Source of the DNA: Bacteroidales bacterium UBA1253
GTDB lineage: Bacteria; Bacteroidota; Bacteroidia; Bacteroidales; Paludibacteraceae
Length of the DNA stretch: 28,433 nt
NCBI GenBank assembly: GCA_002308815.1
Contig: DBVX01000017.1
Location: 2,096-30,528, forward strand
Reading direction: 5' to 3'
The translations under genes and the position numbers were made by a program. Shown piece by piece: positions 9,871-17,004 of this stretch. Numbering within the stretch: the stretch's first letter is position 1; every line of letters begins with the position of its first letter. The notes under the pieces are model-generated. The model was not told the origin of the DNA. It did no database searches and saw only the letters and a program-made list of their open reading frames with translations.

Positions 9871-10968
9871 TTAAAAACCTATCTGTTGAACTCCCTGTTC
9901 CACGCTCCAGCGCAGGTTCACTTTCTTGACTGGCTGCTCGGGGTCGTTGGTGATGACGGTGACGGGCATCTCAAAGCTGCCGGCATCGGGGGTCATGAGG
10001 GTCACGGTGCAGTTGCCCTTCTTGCCCGAGCGGACGGATTTCGGATGCGATATGCTTACCTTCTCGTTGTCCACGACAATGCGGTGGATAAGCAAAGGAT
10101 TCTGACCGGCGTTCGAGATATGGAAAGCGGCTTTTGCTTTCTTGCCTTGCTTGAACATACCGAGGTTCAGGTCGTTGCTCATCGTCAGGATGGGCGCGTT
10201 GGCAAGCTGCTCTGCGGTCAGCATGGAGAAGTCCTCCACGACGTTGGCGCGCACCTTGACAACGTGCTTCGCGTCTTTCTGTCCGTTGATAACGACGGCA
10301 ACCGTCTCCTCCACGGGACCGTAGGTCGGGAAGAGTTGCGAGTCAAACTGCACCTGCACGTCGCCTTTCTGGCTCTTGTCAACAGTCAGTTGTTCCTGGT
10401 TGAGGGCAGGGAAGACGTTTATGTAGTTCACGGTGTTGTTGAACGCCAGAGTGAACACAGAGTCAGACTGGTTGGCATAACCGATGGTTTTGGTAACGAT
10501 AGCGCCTTTCTTCACATCGCCGAAATCCATCTCGCCGGTCACCAGACTGAGTGCGCCCATCTTCACGGGGAACTTGTCCACGGGTTTGACGGTCTTGGGA
10601 ATGACCTCGCCCTTGATATACAGTTTGGTTGTCTCCTTCTTGGCGTTGGAGGTTACGGTGATAGTCTTCGAGAAGTGTCCCGGACGGCCGTTCGGGTTGT
10701 ATGTCACCGTTATCTGTCCCTCTTGTCCGGGTTCAACGGGTTCCTTGGTCCATTTGGGAGTGGTGCATCCGCAGCTGGCGCGCACGTTGTTGAGCACCAA
10801 CGGAGACATACCCGTGTTGCGGAACGTGAACACGGTCGTGACACGGCCGTCCGCCTCGTTAATCTTGCCGAAATCGTGTTCCGTCTTGTCATACTCAATG
10901 ACAGGCTCCTGGGCGCACAGCATACCGGCTGTCATCATGCCCGCAAAAAACAAAAGAATCTTTTTCAT
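9871..10968 (-). CDS. Secreted DUF1573 (HYDIN/ASPM-like) protein
   Basis: This 365-residue protein has a signal peptide (cleavage near MLCAQ, residue 20). Its first mature domain is clearly DUF1573: HDFGKINEADGRVTTVFTFRN, then a cysteine pair in SCGCTTPKW (Cys66 and Cys68) and ITVTYNPNGRPGHFSKTI. Two or three further Ig-like beta-sandwich repeats follow, one beginning DFGDVKKGAIVTKTI and a last one ending TVITNDPEQPVKKV. DUF1573 proteins are abundant, envelope-associated and of unknown function in Bacteroidota. The start codon overlaps the relA/spoT stop codon (ATGA arrangement at 10965-10968), so translation is probably coupled. Confidence 0.85.
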   Translation of the reverse strand: MKKILLFFAGMMTAGMLCAQEPVIEYDKTEHDFGKINEADGRVTTVFTFRNTGMSPLVLNNVRASCGCTTPKWTKEPVEPGQEGQITVTYNPNGRPGHFSKTITVTSNAKKETTKLYIKGEVIPKTVKPVDKFPVKMGALSLVTGEMDFGDVKKGAIVTKTIGYANQSDSVFTLAFNNTVNYINVFPALNQEQLTVDKSQKGDVQVQFDSQLFPTYGPVEETVAVVINGQKDAKHVVKVRANVVEDFSMLTAEQLANAPILTMSNDLNLGMFKQGKKAKAAFHISNAGQNPLLIHRIVVDNEKVSISHPKSVRSGKKGNCTVTLMTPDAGSFEMPVTVITNDPEQPVKKVNLRWSVEQGVQQIGF

Positions 10969-12779
10969 AATAAATTTTGTTGTTTATGTGTTAATGTGTT
11001 ATTTTCTTCAGGAGATTGGTTGGATTCCTCATCGCGCACCCTCTCCACGCTGGTCAGGTCAGGCAGTTCCTTAAGTTTGCGGCACAACTCGCTGACTGAC
11101 TCCTCGTCATACACCGACAGTACGATACGGCACTCGAACCGCTTGTCCTCCACCTCCGTATGCAGGCTCTTCAGATTGAGGTGCATATCCTCACTGATGA
11201 CGTTCAGTATCTTCACCAGCACGCCGAAATTGTCGTTGCCCCGCAGTGAGATGGTTATCCATTTCAGTTCCGTGATGCGTTTGTCGACTCCGTACTGTCT
11301 GTTGAGATACCGTTTGATGGCAGTCTGCGCCTTCGCCGTCAGCACCATATTCAGCCACTCGGGTTCCGGCTGCTGCTTCTGCGAGGTCAGTATCTCCACC
11401 TGATCGCCCCCCATCAGACGGTAACTGACGGACTCCATCTTGTGGTTGACCTTCGCCCCGATGCAGTGCTCTCCCAGCTCCGAGTGGATATAGTAGGCGA
11501 AATCAAGGATGGACGAGCCTTTCGGCAGCGTCTTCATCTCGCCTTTCGGAGTGAACACGAACACCTCATCGGCAAACAGGTTCAGTTTGAACGTGTCCAG
11601 AAACGCCATCGCGTCCGAATCGGGATGATCCAGTATGTCCTTGATGTCCAGCAGCCAGTGGTCCAGCTCCGACTCCTCGAAGTTCTCCGACTTGTATTTC
11701 CAGTGCGCCGCCAGACCTTTCTCCGCCAGCTCATGCATCCGCTCCGAACGGATCTGCACCTCCACCCAATAGCCGAAACTGCTCATCACCGTCACGTGCA
11801 GTGCTTCGTAACCGTTGGCTTTTGGCGTGGAAATCCAGTCGCGGATACGTTCCGGATGGGGGCGGTAGATAGATGTTACAGCCGAATAAATCATCCAGCA
11901 CTGGTCTTTCTCCGGCAGGCCTTCCGTTGGCTCGAAGATGATGCGGATGGCGAACAGGTCATAGACATCCTCGAACGGGATGTTCTTCTTCTGCATCTTC
12001 TCCCATATCGAATAGACCGACTTGACTCGGGCGGAGATACTGAAACGCATACCCATCGCCGTCAGCTTCTCACGGATGGGTTCCATAAACGCGCGGTGAT
12101 CCTCCTTCTGCGTCTCCAGCACTTTTTCCAGTTTCTTTTCAATCTCCTGATACACATCCGGATGCAGGTAGCGGAAACTCAGGTCTTCCAATTCGCTCTT
12201 GATAGGGAACAGCCCCAGCCGATGTGCCAAAGGCGCGTAAATCAGCATCGTCTCCTTGGCAATCTTGCGTTGGTTGGCGGGCGACTGCGCAGCCAGCGTG
12301 CGCATGTTGTGCAGCCGGTCGGCTATCTTGATGAGTACCACCCGCACATCGTCCGACATAGTGAGCACCAGTTTGCGGATGTTTGTCGCCTGCTTCTCGT
12401 CCTGCGTGGCGAAAACACCTCCGCTGATCTTCGTCAGACCGTCCACAATCGTCGCTATCTTCTTGTCAAAGCGCTGCTCGATGTCCTCCACCGTGTAGTC
12501 CGTGTCCTCCACCACATCGTGTAGCAGCGCGGCGCAGATACTCGTACTCCCCAGCCCTATCTCACGCACCACAATGCGCGCAACAGCCAAAGGGTGAAGG
12601 ATATACGGTTCGCCGCTCAAGCGGCGCATCCCGTGATGAGCCTGACTGGCGAAACGGAATGCACGGGTGATAATCTCCACTTTCTGACGGTGCATCGTAT
12701 GGGCGTAATCGTCCAGCAACGCCTCAAACTCGCGCTCTATCATCCGCTCCTCTTCCTGTGAGAAATCGCTTTCTTTCAT
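10965..12779 (-). CDS. rsh: RelA/SpoT homologue ((p)ppGpp synthetase/hydrolase), short form
   Basis: This enzyme makes and/or degrades the alarmone (p)ppGpp of the stringent response. I start it at the ATG at 12777-12779 (604 residues): the frame is open to 12842, but the promoter at 12820-12850 lies inside that extension and AGGAAAG precedes this ATG. The HD hydrolase domain has HHGMRRLSGEPYILHP (48-63), HDVVED (87-92) and KIADRLHNMR (151-160), so hydrolysis is probably intact. The synthetase domain has RVKSVYSIWEKM (251-262), DLFAIRII (274-281) and STPKANGYEALH (317-328). A TGS domain (about 403-466) and an ACT domain (about 507-582) follow. It is shorter than the usual roughly 730 residues because the helical/zinc-finger stretch between TGS and ACT is nearly absent. 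It is the first gene of the nine-gene run. Confidence 0.95.
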   Translation of the reverse strand: MKESDFSQEEERMIEREFEALLDDYAHTMHRQKVEIITRAFRFASQAHHGMRRLSGEPYILHPLAVARIVVREIGLGSTSICAALLHDVVEDTDYTVEDIEQRFDKKIATIVDGLTKISGGVFATQDEKQATNIRKLVLTMSDDVRVVLIKIADRLHNMRTLAAQSPANQRKIAKETMLIYAPLAHRLGLFPIKSELEDLSFRYLHPDVYQEIEKKLEKVLETQKEDHRAFMEPIREKLTAMGMRFSISARVKSVYSIWEKMQKKNIPFEDVYDLFAIRIIFEPTEGLPEKDQCWMIYSAVTSIYRPHPERIRDWISTPKANGYEALHVTVMSSFGYWVEVQIRSERMHELAEKGLAAHWKYKSENFEESELDHWLLDIKDILDHPDSDAMAFLDTFKLNLFADEVFVFTPKGEMKTLPKGSSILDFAYYIHSELGEHCIGAKVNHKMESVSYRLMGGDQVEILTSQKQQPEPEWLNMVLTAKAQTAIKRYLNRQYGVDKRITELKWITISLRGNDNFGVLVKILNVISEDMHLNLKSLHTEVEDKRFECRIVLSVYDEESVSELCRKLKELPDLTSVERVRDEESNQSPEENNTLTHKQQNLL

Positions 12780-12819
12780 TTGACTCTTTCCTGATTGCTT
12801 CGACTGCAAAACAAGCGCG

Positions 12820-12850
12820 CAAAAATAGCCGTTTTCCGCCACTTGTGCAA
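12820..12850 (-). promoter_or_regulatory. Bacteroidota-type promoter for the relA/spoT operon
   Basis: Read on the minus strand, TTG (12848-12850), exactly 20 bases, then TATTTTTG (12820-12827) match the TTG-N(19-21)-TAnnTTTG pattern of the Bacteroidota primary sigma factor. Transcription would begin near 12813, leaving a leader of about 33 bases before the ATG at 12779. Confidence 0.8.
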
Positions 12851-12931
12851 CTATTCGGATTTTTTATCGTATTTTGTCCGTTTTTCAGCATTTTTCGTGC
12901 CAAAGTACCATACAGGTAATGTTATTGGCAT

Positions 12932-12939
12932 TATTTTTG
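12932..12939 (+). promoter_or_regulatory. Possible -7 box for the amidase gene
   Basis: TATTTTTG matches the Bacteroidota -7 consensus and lies 26 bases upstream of the amidase ATG. I do not see a TTG at the right distance upstream, so this is only half a promoter. It would place transcription divergent from the relA/spoT promoter about 90 bases away. Confidence 0.45.
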
Positions 12940-12964
12940 CCGTGTTATCAAAAAACATAATCCT

Positions 12965-14125
12965 ATGCGACACGTTTTCCGTACGGTTATCATTCTTCTT
13001 CTGCTGCTGACACCTTTCACTGCCTCCGCTTTCACTGTTGTCATTGACGCGGGACACGGAGGAAAGGACTACGGAGCCATCGGTCATAACCTCAAACTGC
13101 GCGAGAAGGATCTCAACCTTGATATCTCGCTGCGCCTCGCATCGAGAATCCGTACCGCGTATCCTGATGTGAAGGTTGTTCTCACACGCTCCACCGACAT
13201 CTTCATTCCCTTGCAGGAGCGCGCGAACATCGTCAACCGTAACAAAGCCGACCTCTTTATCTGTGTTCACACCAATTCCGCCGAGACACGCACCGCCTAC
13301 GGGGCGGAAGTCTATATACTCGGAACGGAGAAGATGGAGAAGAACCTTGATGTTGCGATGCGCGAGAACGCCGTCATCAAACTTGAGTCGGACTATCAGA
13401 CCACCTATCAGGGTTTCGACCCCAACAGCATTGACTCATACATCATCTTTGAGTTGATGCAGAACAACTATATGGACAACAGTCTTCGCTTCGCGTCTAT
13501 GGTGCAGCAGCGTTTCGTGGGCGACAACAACCGCACCAACCGCGGTGTCAGACAAGCGGGGTTCTTGGTTCTGCTCAAATCCGCCTGCCCCAGCGTGCTG
13601 GTTGAAATGGGATTCATATCCAACAAGGAGGAGGAAAAGTACCTCGGATCCGACAAAGGGAAACGCGAGATAACAGACGCTATCTTCAACGCCTTCGCCG
13701 ACTACTACCAGCCCGAACCGAAAAAAGAAAACACGCAGCCCGCACAGCCCATAACCACCTCTCCCGAATCAGGGCAACCCGCCGCCGTTCCTGTAGGACA
13801 ACCCAAAGCACAAGAGCAACCAAAAGCAGACAATCAGCCACAGCCCTCCGAACAGTCACATCCCTCCGAGCAGCCGCAAGCGGCCACCAAGGACAAGTCC
13901 CGCTTCACTGTCCAGCTATTCGCCTCACGCAGCATCCTCAAGAAGAACGCCCCCGAGTTCAAAGGGATGACAAACTGCTTCTACATCAGGCGCGGCGAGT
14001 GGTACAAGTACATGCACGGTGCATTCGCCACCGAGGAAGAGGCTAAAAAAGCGTGCAGGGAACTTGACAGCCTGTTCAAGGGATGTTTCGTAGCACCCCT
14101 GCCGGACGATATTGTAAATTTCTGA
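12965..14125 (+). CDS. N-acetylmuramoyl-L-alanine amidase (Amidase_3) with C-terminal SPOR-like domain
   Basis: This zinc amidase cleaves the bond between MurNAc and the stem peptide of peptidoglycan, typically during daughter-cell separation. The 386-residue protein has a signal peptide (about 1-22), then the Amidase_3 domain (23-247). The zinc and catalytic residues are visible: His31 in DAGHGGKDYGA, Glu47 in REKDLN, His102 in CVHTNS and Glu214 in VEMGFISNKEE. A Pro/Gln/Ser-rich linker (about 250-310) leads to a C-terminal region (about 312-380, RFTVQLFASRS...FYIRRGEWYKYMHGAF) that resembles a SPOR domain, which binds denuded glycan at the septum. It is transcribed alone, divergently from relA/spoT and convergently with the SPFH gene, from which it is separated by 38 bases. 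Confidence 0.92.
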   Translation: MRHVFRTVIILLLLLTPFTASAFTVVIDAGHGGKDYGAIGHNLKLREKDLNLDISLRLASRIRTAYPDVKVVLTRSTDIFIPLQERANIVNRNKADLFICVHTNSAETRTAYGAEVYILGTEKMEKNLDVAMRENAVIKLESDYQTTYQGFDPNSIDSYIIFELMQNNYMDNSLRFASMVQQRFVGDNNRTNRGVRQAGFLVLLKSACPSVLVEMGFISNKEEEKYLGSDKGKREITDAIFNAFADYYQPEPKKENTQPAQPITTSPESGQPAAVPVGQPKAQEQPKADNQPQPSEQSHPSEQPQAATKDKSRFTVQLFASRSILKKNAPEFKGMTNCFYIRRGEWYKYMHGAFATEEEAKKACRELDSLFKGCFVAPLPDDIVNF

Positions 14126-14163
14126 ATCGGACGTGCATTGAGTCCGTTGTCGGCATATTTGGA

Positions 14164-15114
14164 CTATTGCACGTTCTTGAACATTTCCTTGATGGTGCCG
14201 AGCGAGCCGAGAACGCCTGTCGCCTCGTAGGGCAGATAGACGGTCTTGTTGTCCTTGCCGGATGTCATCTCCTTGAGGCTCTCGATGTACTTGATGGCAA
14301 GCAGGTAGTTGACGGGGTTGGATTTCTGCCCCTTGACTGCCTCCGCCACCTGGTTGATGGCTTTGGCTTCGGCTTCCGCCTGCAGAATCTGGGCTTGTGC
14401 GGCACCTTCCGCACGGAGGATTCGTGCTTGTTTCTCGGCTTCGGCGGCGTTAATCTCGGCGGATTTCTCACCTTCGGACTTGAGGATGGCGGACTGCTTC
14501 TCTCCCTCGGCGGTAAGGATTGCGGCACGCTTGTCACGCTCGGCTGTCATCTGCTTCTCCATCGCTTCCTGAATGTTTACAGGCGGCATGATGTCCTGCA
14601 ACTCAACACGGTTGACCTTGACTCCCCATTTGTTGGTGGCATCATCGAGGACGGTGCGCAGCTTGGAGTTGATGGTGTCACGCGAAGTGAGCGTCTCGTC
14701 CAATTCCAGTTCACCCACCACGTTACGCAAAGTGGTCTGCGTGAGTTTCTCAATGGCGAGAGGCAGGTTGGTAATCTCATAGACAGACTTCACAGGGTCA
14801 ACAATCTGGAAATAAAGGAGGGCGTTAATCTCGGTCATTACGTTATCTTTGGTGATGACGGTCTGACGGTCAAAATCAAAGACCTGTTCGCGCAAGTCAA
14901 TGCGTGAGGACATACCTACGCCGCGTTGGCGCACCACGCGGGCGCGCTCGATGATGGGCAGCATGATGTGGATACCTGCGTTCAGCGTGCGCTGGTACTT
15001 ACCAAGACGCTCCACGATAATCACTTCCGACTGCGACACAATCTTGATGCCGCTCAATACGTAAAGGACAACTACAATTGCCAGAGCAATGAGTACAAAA
15101 GTTCCTGAATCCAT
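14164..15114 (-). CDS. SPFH/band-7 (stomatin/prohibitin-like) membrane protein
   Basis: This 316-residue protein has one N-terminal membrane anchor (about residues 5-24), then a band-7/SPFH domain (VSQSEVIIVERLGKYQRTLNAGIHIMLPI... to about 180). A long Ala/Glu/Lys-rich coiled coil follows (about 185-265, AEGEKQSAILKSEGEKSAEINAAEAEK). The order and length match the QmcA-like paraslipin family, which oligomerises into membrane microdomain scaffolds. The NfeD-like gene ends 48 bases upstream on the same strand. SPFH and NfeD genes are a classical pair, with NfeD thought to act as the partner of the SPFH oligomer. Confidence 0.93.
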   Translation of the reverse strand: MDSGTFVLIALAIVVVLYVLSGIKIVSQSEVIIVERLGKYQRTLNAGIHIMLPIIERARVVRQRGVGMSSRIDLREQVFDFDRQTVITKDNVMTEINALLYFQIVDPVKSVYEITNLPLAIEKLTQTTLRNVVGELELDETLTSRDTINSKLRTVLDDATNKWGVKVNRVELQDIMPPVNIQEAMEKQMTAERDKRAAILTAEGEKQSAILKSEGEKSAEINAAEAEKQARILRAEGAAQAQILQAEAEAKAINQVAEAVKGQKSNPVNYLLAIKYIESLKEMTSGKDNKTVYLPYEATGVLGSLGTIKEMFKNVQ

Positions 15115-15162
15115 AGTGGTAAAGTATTTAAGGGTTGTTAGTTTTTGAAGAAATATGCCGGT

Positions 15163-15597
15163 TTACACGGGCGTGACGGTAAGGACAAGGCTGTCCTGCG
15201 CGGTAATCCGGACCATCGTTCCGGCTTGGACGGGTTCGGCGGCATCGGTAACGGCTTTCCACACGTCGCCGTCCACCGCCACATATCCCGTACCGGCAAC
15301 AGGGTCAATGGTTTCGGTCACACGCACTTTGCGGCCAATGAGCGCGTCGGTGTTGGTTCTGACCTCATCGTTCTTGCCGCGAAGCAGGAACTTGACGGCG
15401 AAGGGACGGACAAAAATGAAGAAAACAAGCGAGACGAGGATGGCGAGCAGCAGCTGCCAGTTGAGCGACAAGTCACAAGCGGATGCAATCGCGCCTGCCA
15501 CGCATCCGAACGCGAAGGACAGTACGCCGAAACCACCAGTAAACAGTTCTATAACCACAAGAGCCGCAGCGGCAATGAGCCATATATACCAAATCAT
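15163..15597 (-). CDS. NfeD-family membrane protein (short form)
   Basis: This protein of about 144 residues starts IWYIWLIAAAALVVIELFTGG, the usual opening of short NfeD proteins. It has two or three membrane segments (about residues 2-20, 23-45 and 50-65) and a C-terminal OB-fold (about 85-144, IGRKVRVTETIDPVAGTGYVAVDG). The frame extends ten codons further to 15627, but the inferred transcript start near 15640 would then leave only about 12 bases of leader, and the family start fits 15597 better. It lacks the N-terminal ClpP-like protease domain of long NfeD. It is followed by the SPFH gene, its expected partner in membrane-domain organisation. Confidence 0.88.
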   Translation of the reverse strand: MIWYIWLIAAAALVVIELFTGGFGVLSFAFGCVAGAIASACDLSLNWQLLLAILVSLVFFIFVRPFAVKFLLRGKNDEVRTNTDALIGRKVRVTETIDPVAGTGYVAVDGDVWKAVTDAAEPVQAGTMVRITAQDSLVLTVTPV

Positions 15598-15645
15598 AGC
15601 AGTAGAGATAAAAAGGTTGTCAAACACAGATTCTTAAAAACACCG

Positions 15646-15676
15646 CAAAGTAAAAGCATTTTTCCGACATACACAA
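15646..15676 (-). promoter_or_regulatory. Promoter for the NfeD-SPFH operon
   Basis: On the minus strand, TTG (15674-15676), 20 bases, then TTACTTTG (15646-15653) fit the Bacteroidota consensus with one mismatch in the -7 box. It lies just upstream of the NfeD-like gene, and nothing else nearby would use it. Confidence 0.55.
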
Positions 15677-15933
15677 GACAATAATCGGAAATATGTGAGA
15701 TATTCCCCGAATCCACGACGAATCCGCGAAAAATGGTATCAAAATCCGCACCAATAGTTCTGCCCCAAAGCAGAAATACGGTATCCAACTCATGGCTTAT
15801 GTCAATGAACGATGTGAGCAGCAGACGGAACAGTTCCGGCTCTTTTCTTACGAACGATTTGCCTATCATAACTTGTCAATCTCTGCAATGTTTTAACGCC
15901 GCAAAGGTTTATATGAGCGGATACTATAGCGCG

Positions 15934-15974
15934 GCACAAGCCTGCTTGACACAATCGGTCTGACAGGTTTGTGC
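15934..15974. other. Strong inverted repeat in an otherwise empty intergenic region
   Basis: GCACAAGCCTG (15934-15944) and CAGGTTTGTGC (15964-15974) form an 11-bp stem with one G-T pair and a 19-base loop. The surrounding stretch 15677-16052 holds no gene I can support. There is no T-run after the stem on either strand, so a simple terminator is not obvious. It may be a structured end of the 16053 transcript or a protein-binding site. Confidence 0.4.
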
Positions 15975-16052
15975 TACTGGGCATTGTCTGTACTTGTGCT
16001 GTATGCCGGAGCGGCTGCAGACCAATGCCCCTATCGGGGCTGATGGCGGTTA

Positions 16053-16612
16053 CTACAGTTCCGCGCCTTGGGCGGTGTAGGTCTTGCCGTTGCGCTCGAT
16101 GAGGAGGATGCCGTTGTTGATGAACTTGCGGGCGGGCTGAATGTCCTGCATGTCCGCCTCGCCGTTCATCACCTCCAGTTCGGTGACGGTTTCGCCCTCC
16201 ACCATGATGCGGACGCGCTGCGGGGCTGCCGGCTCATCATCGTCATCGCCTTCCTCAATCACGCCGCCCATGCCGCTGCGGAAGAAACCTCTGTACGCGC
16301 GGACGGCGGTGCCTGTCGTGGTGTTCGGATAGTAGAGTTTGTTGTCCTTCAGACCGAGGTAGGTGTTTCCGCCGGCATAGTTGTACAACGTGCCTGTGCG
16401 GAGCGTGCCTACCATGCAGATACTGCCACGACCCGAATTGTCGTTGTAGCCTGTGAGAGTGGCTATGTCGCCGTTGTCGGCATCGGTGCTGATGGTCACG
16501 CCCGGGAAGACGAAGGAGGTCTTCTGCGCCAGTTTGGCGTTGGCATTGACGATATAGCCTTTGCCCGCCTCGAGGGACTGCGCCACGGCGAAGTGCGCTT
16601 TCAGTTTATTTC
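16053..16612 (-). pseudogene. C-terminal fragment of a secreted Bacteroidales surface protein (5'-truncated)
   Basis: The frame is open from an in-frame stop near 16611 down to 16053, but it has no ATG near its beginning and no signal peptide; the only candidate start is a GTG at 16584-16586, giving 177 residues. The sequence opens in mid-domain (HFAVAQSLEAGKGYIVNANAKL), a type of segment normally found deep inside long secreted proteins. It ends in an acidic DDDDEPAAP linker and the tail RKFINNGILLIERNGKTYTAQGAEL. The same kind of tail ends the neighbouring BspA-like protein. I infer that the 5' part of the gene was lost, with the break close to the tandem repeats at 16599-16649. A short expressed protein remains possible because a TACCTTTG box lies upstream. 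Confidence 0.55.
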
Positions 16613-16649
16613 AGTTTACTCGTGCAATTTCAGTTTATTTCAGTTTACT
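16599..16649. repeat. Tandem 29-base repeat at the truncated gene's break
   Basis: A 22-base unit (16599-16620) recurs exactly at 16628-16649, separated by CGTGCAA. Each unit itself contains two copies of the minus-strand word AAACTGAAA. The array abuts the first surviving codons of the truncated fragment. It is not recognisable to me as a named element. Confidence 0.8.
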
Positions 16650-16663
16650 GTCTGTTTTTTTCG

Positions 16664-16671
16664 CAAAGGTA
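16664..16671 (-). promoter_or_regulatory. Isolated -7 box upstream of the truncated fragment
   Basis: TACCTTTG on the minus strand is a perfect Bacteroidota -7 box, but no TTG is found 19-21 bases upstream. If active, it would transcribe the 29-base repeats and the truncated fragment. This may be the original promoter of the gene, now brought close to its 3' end. Confidence 0.4.
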
Positions 16672-16893
16672 CGATACGGAGGGAAGGCGGGTTGGGGAAT
16701 AGAGGGACTTCGGTGGGAATAAAGACACTTACGGGCAAATGGAGGACTATTTGTGCGCCAGATAATATCCGGTGTAATGGACGAAACCGAAAGAGGCCGA
16801 ATAGTATTCGGCAAAACGGACGAAGCAAACAGGTGTCTGAATGACATTCTAACGATCTGCTTCGCTGTACAGACGCAACAAAGTGGCAGATTG

Positions 16894-16959
16894 CCGCAAC
16901 ACAACAGCGAAAGGTACATGCAGTGCCTTTCGCTGTATTGCGGCGGGGGTAGCCCGCCG
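16894..16959. terminator. Two overlapping hairpins downstream of the BspA-like gene
   Basis: Stem 1 pairs CAGCGAAAGG (16905-16914) with CCTTTCGCTG (16926-16935) and is extended by CCGCAA/TTGCGG (16894-16899 with 16938-16943). Stem 2 pairs CGGCGGG (16941-16947) with CCCGCCG (16953-16959). The stems share bases 16941-16943, so the outer part of stem 1 and stem 2 exclude each other. The position, about 45-110 bases after the BspA stop on the minus strand, suggests a transcription end, though neither is followed by a clear T-run. The rest of 16672-17004 shows no gene I can support. Confidence 0.5.
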
Positions 16960-17004
16960 AGTTGAACCTTCTACGACCTGTTTAGTCGAGACGGTGACCT
17001 TGTT

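Noticed and set aside
12780..12842. Upstream start for relA/spoT (21 extra residues)
   Set aside because: The inferred transcript start near 12813 lies inside it, and the family N-terminus fits the ATG at 12779.
14126..14163. Short CGGAC/GTCCG stem between the convergent amidase and SPFH genes as a terminator
   Set aside because: Only five base pairs and no T-run; too weak to call.
15594..15869. 91-codon minus-strand frame starting MIGKSFVRKEPELF
   Set aside because: No recognisable domain, its end overlaps the NfeD gene start, and it runs through the NfeD promoter. Not enough to call it a gene.
16635..16919. 94-codon minus-strand frame between the truncated fragment and the BspA-like gene
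   Set aside because: Crosses a strong hairpin and the 29-base repeats, has low-complexity content and no recognisable domain.
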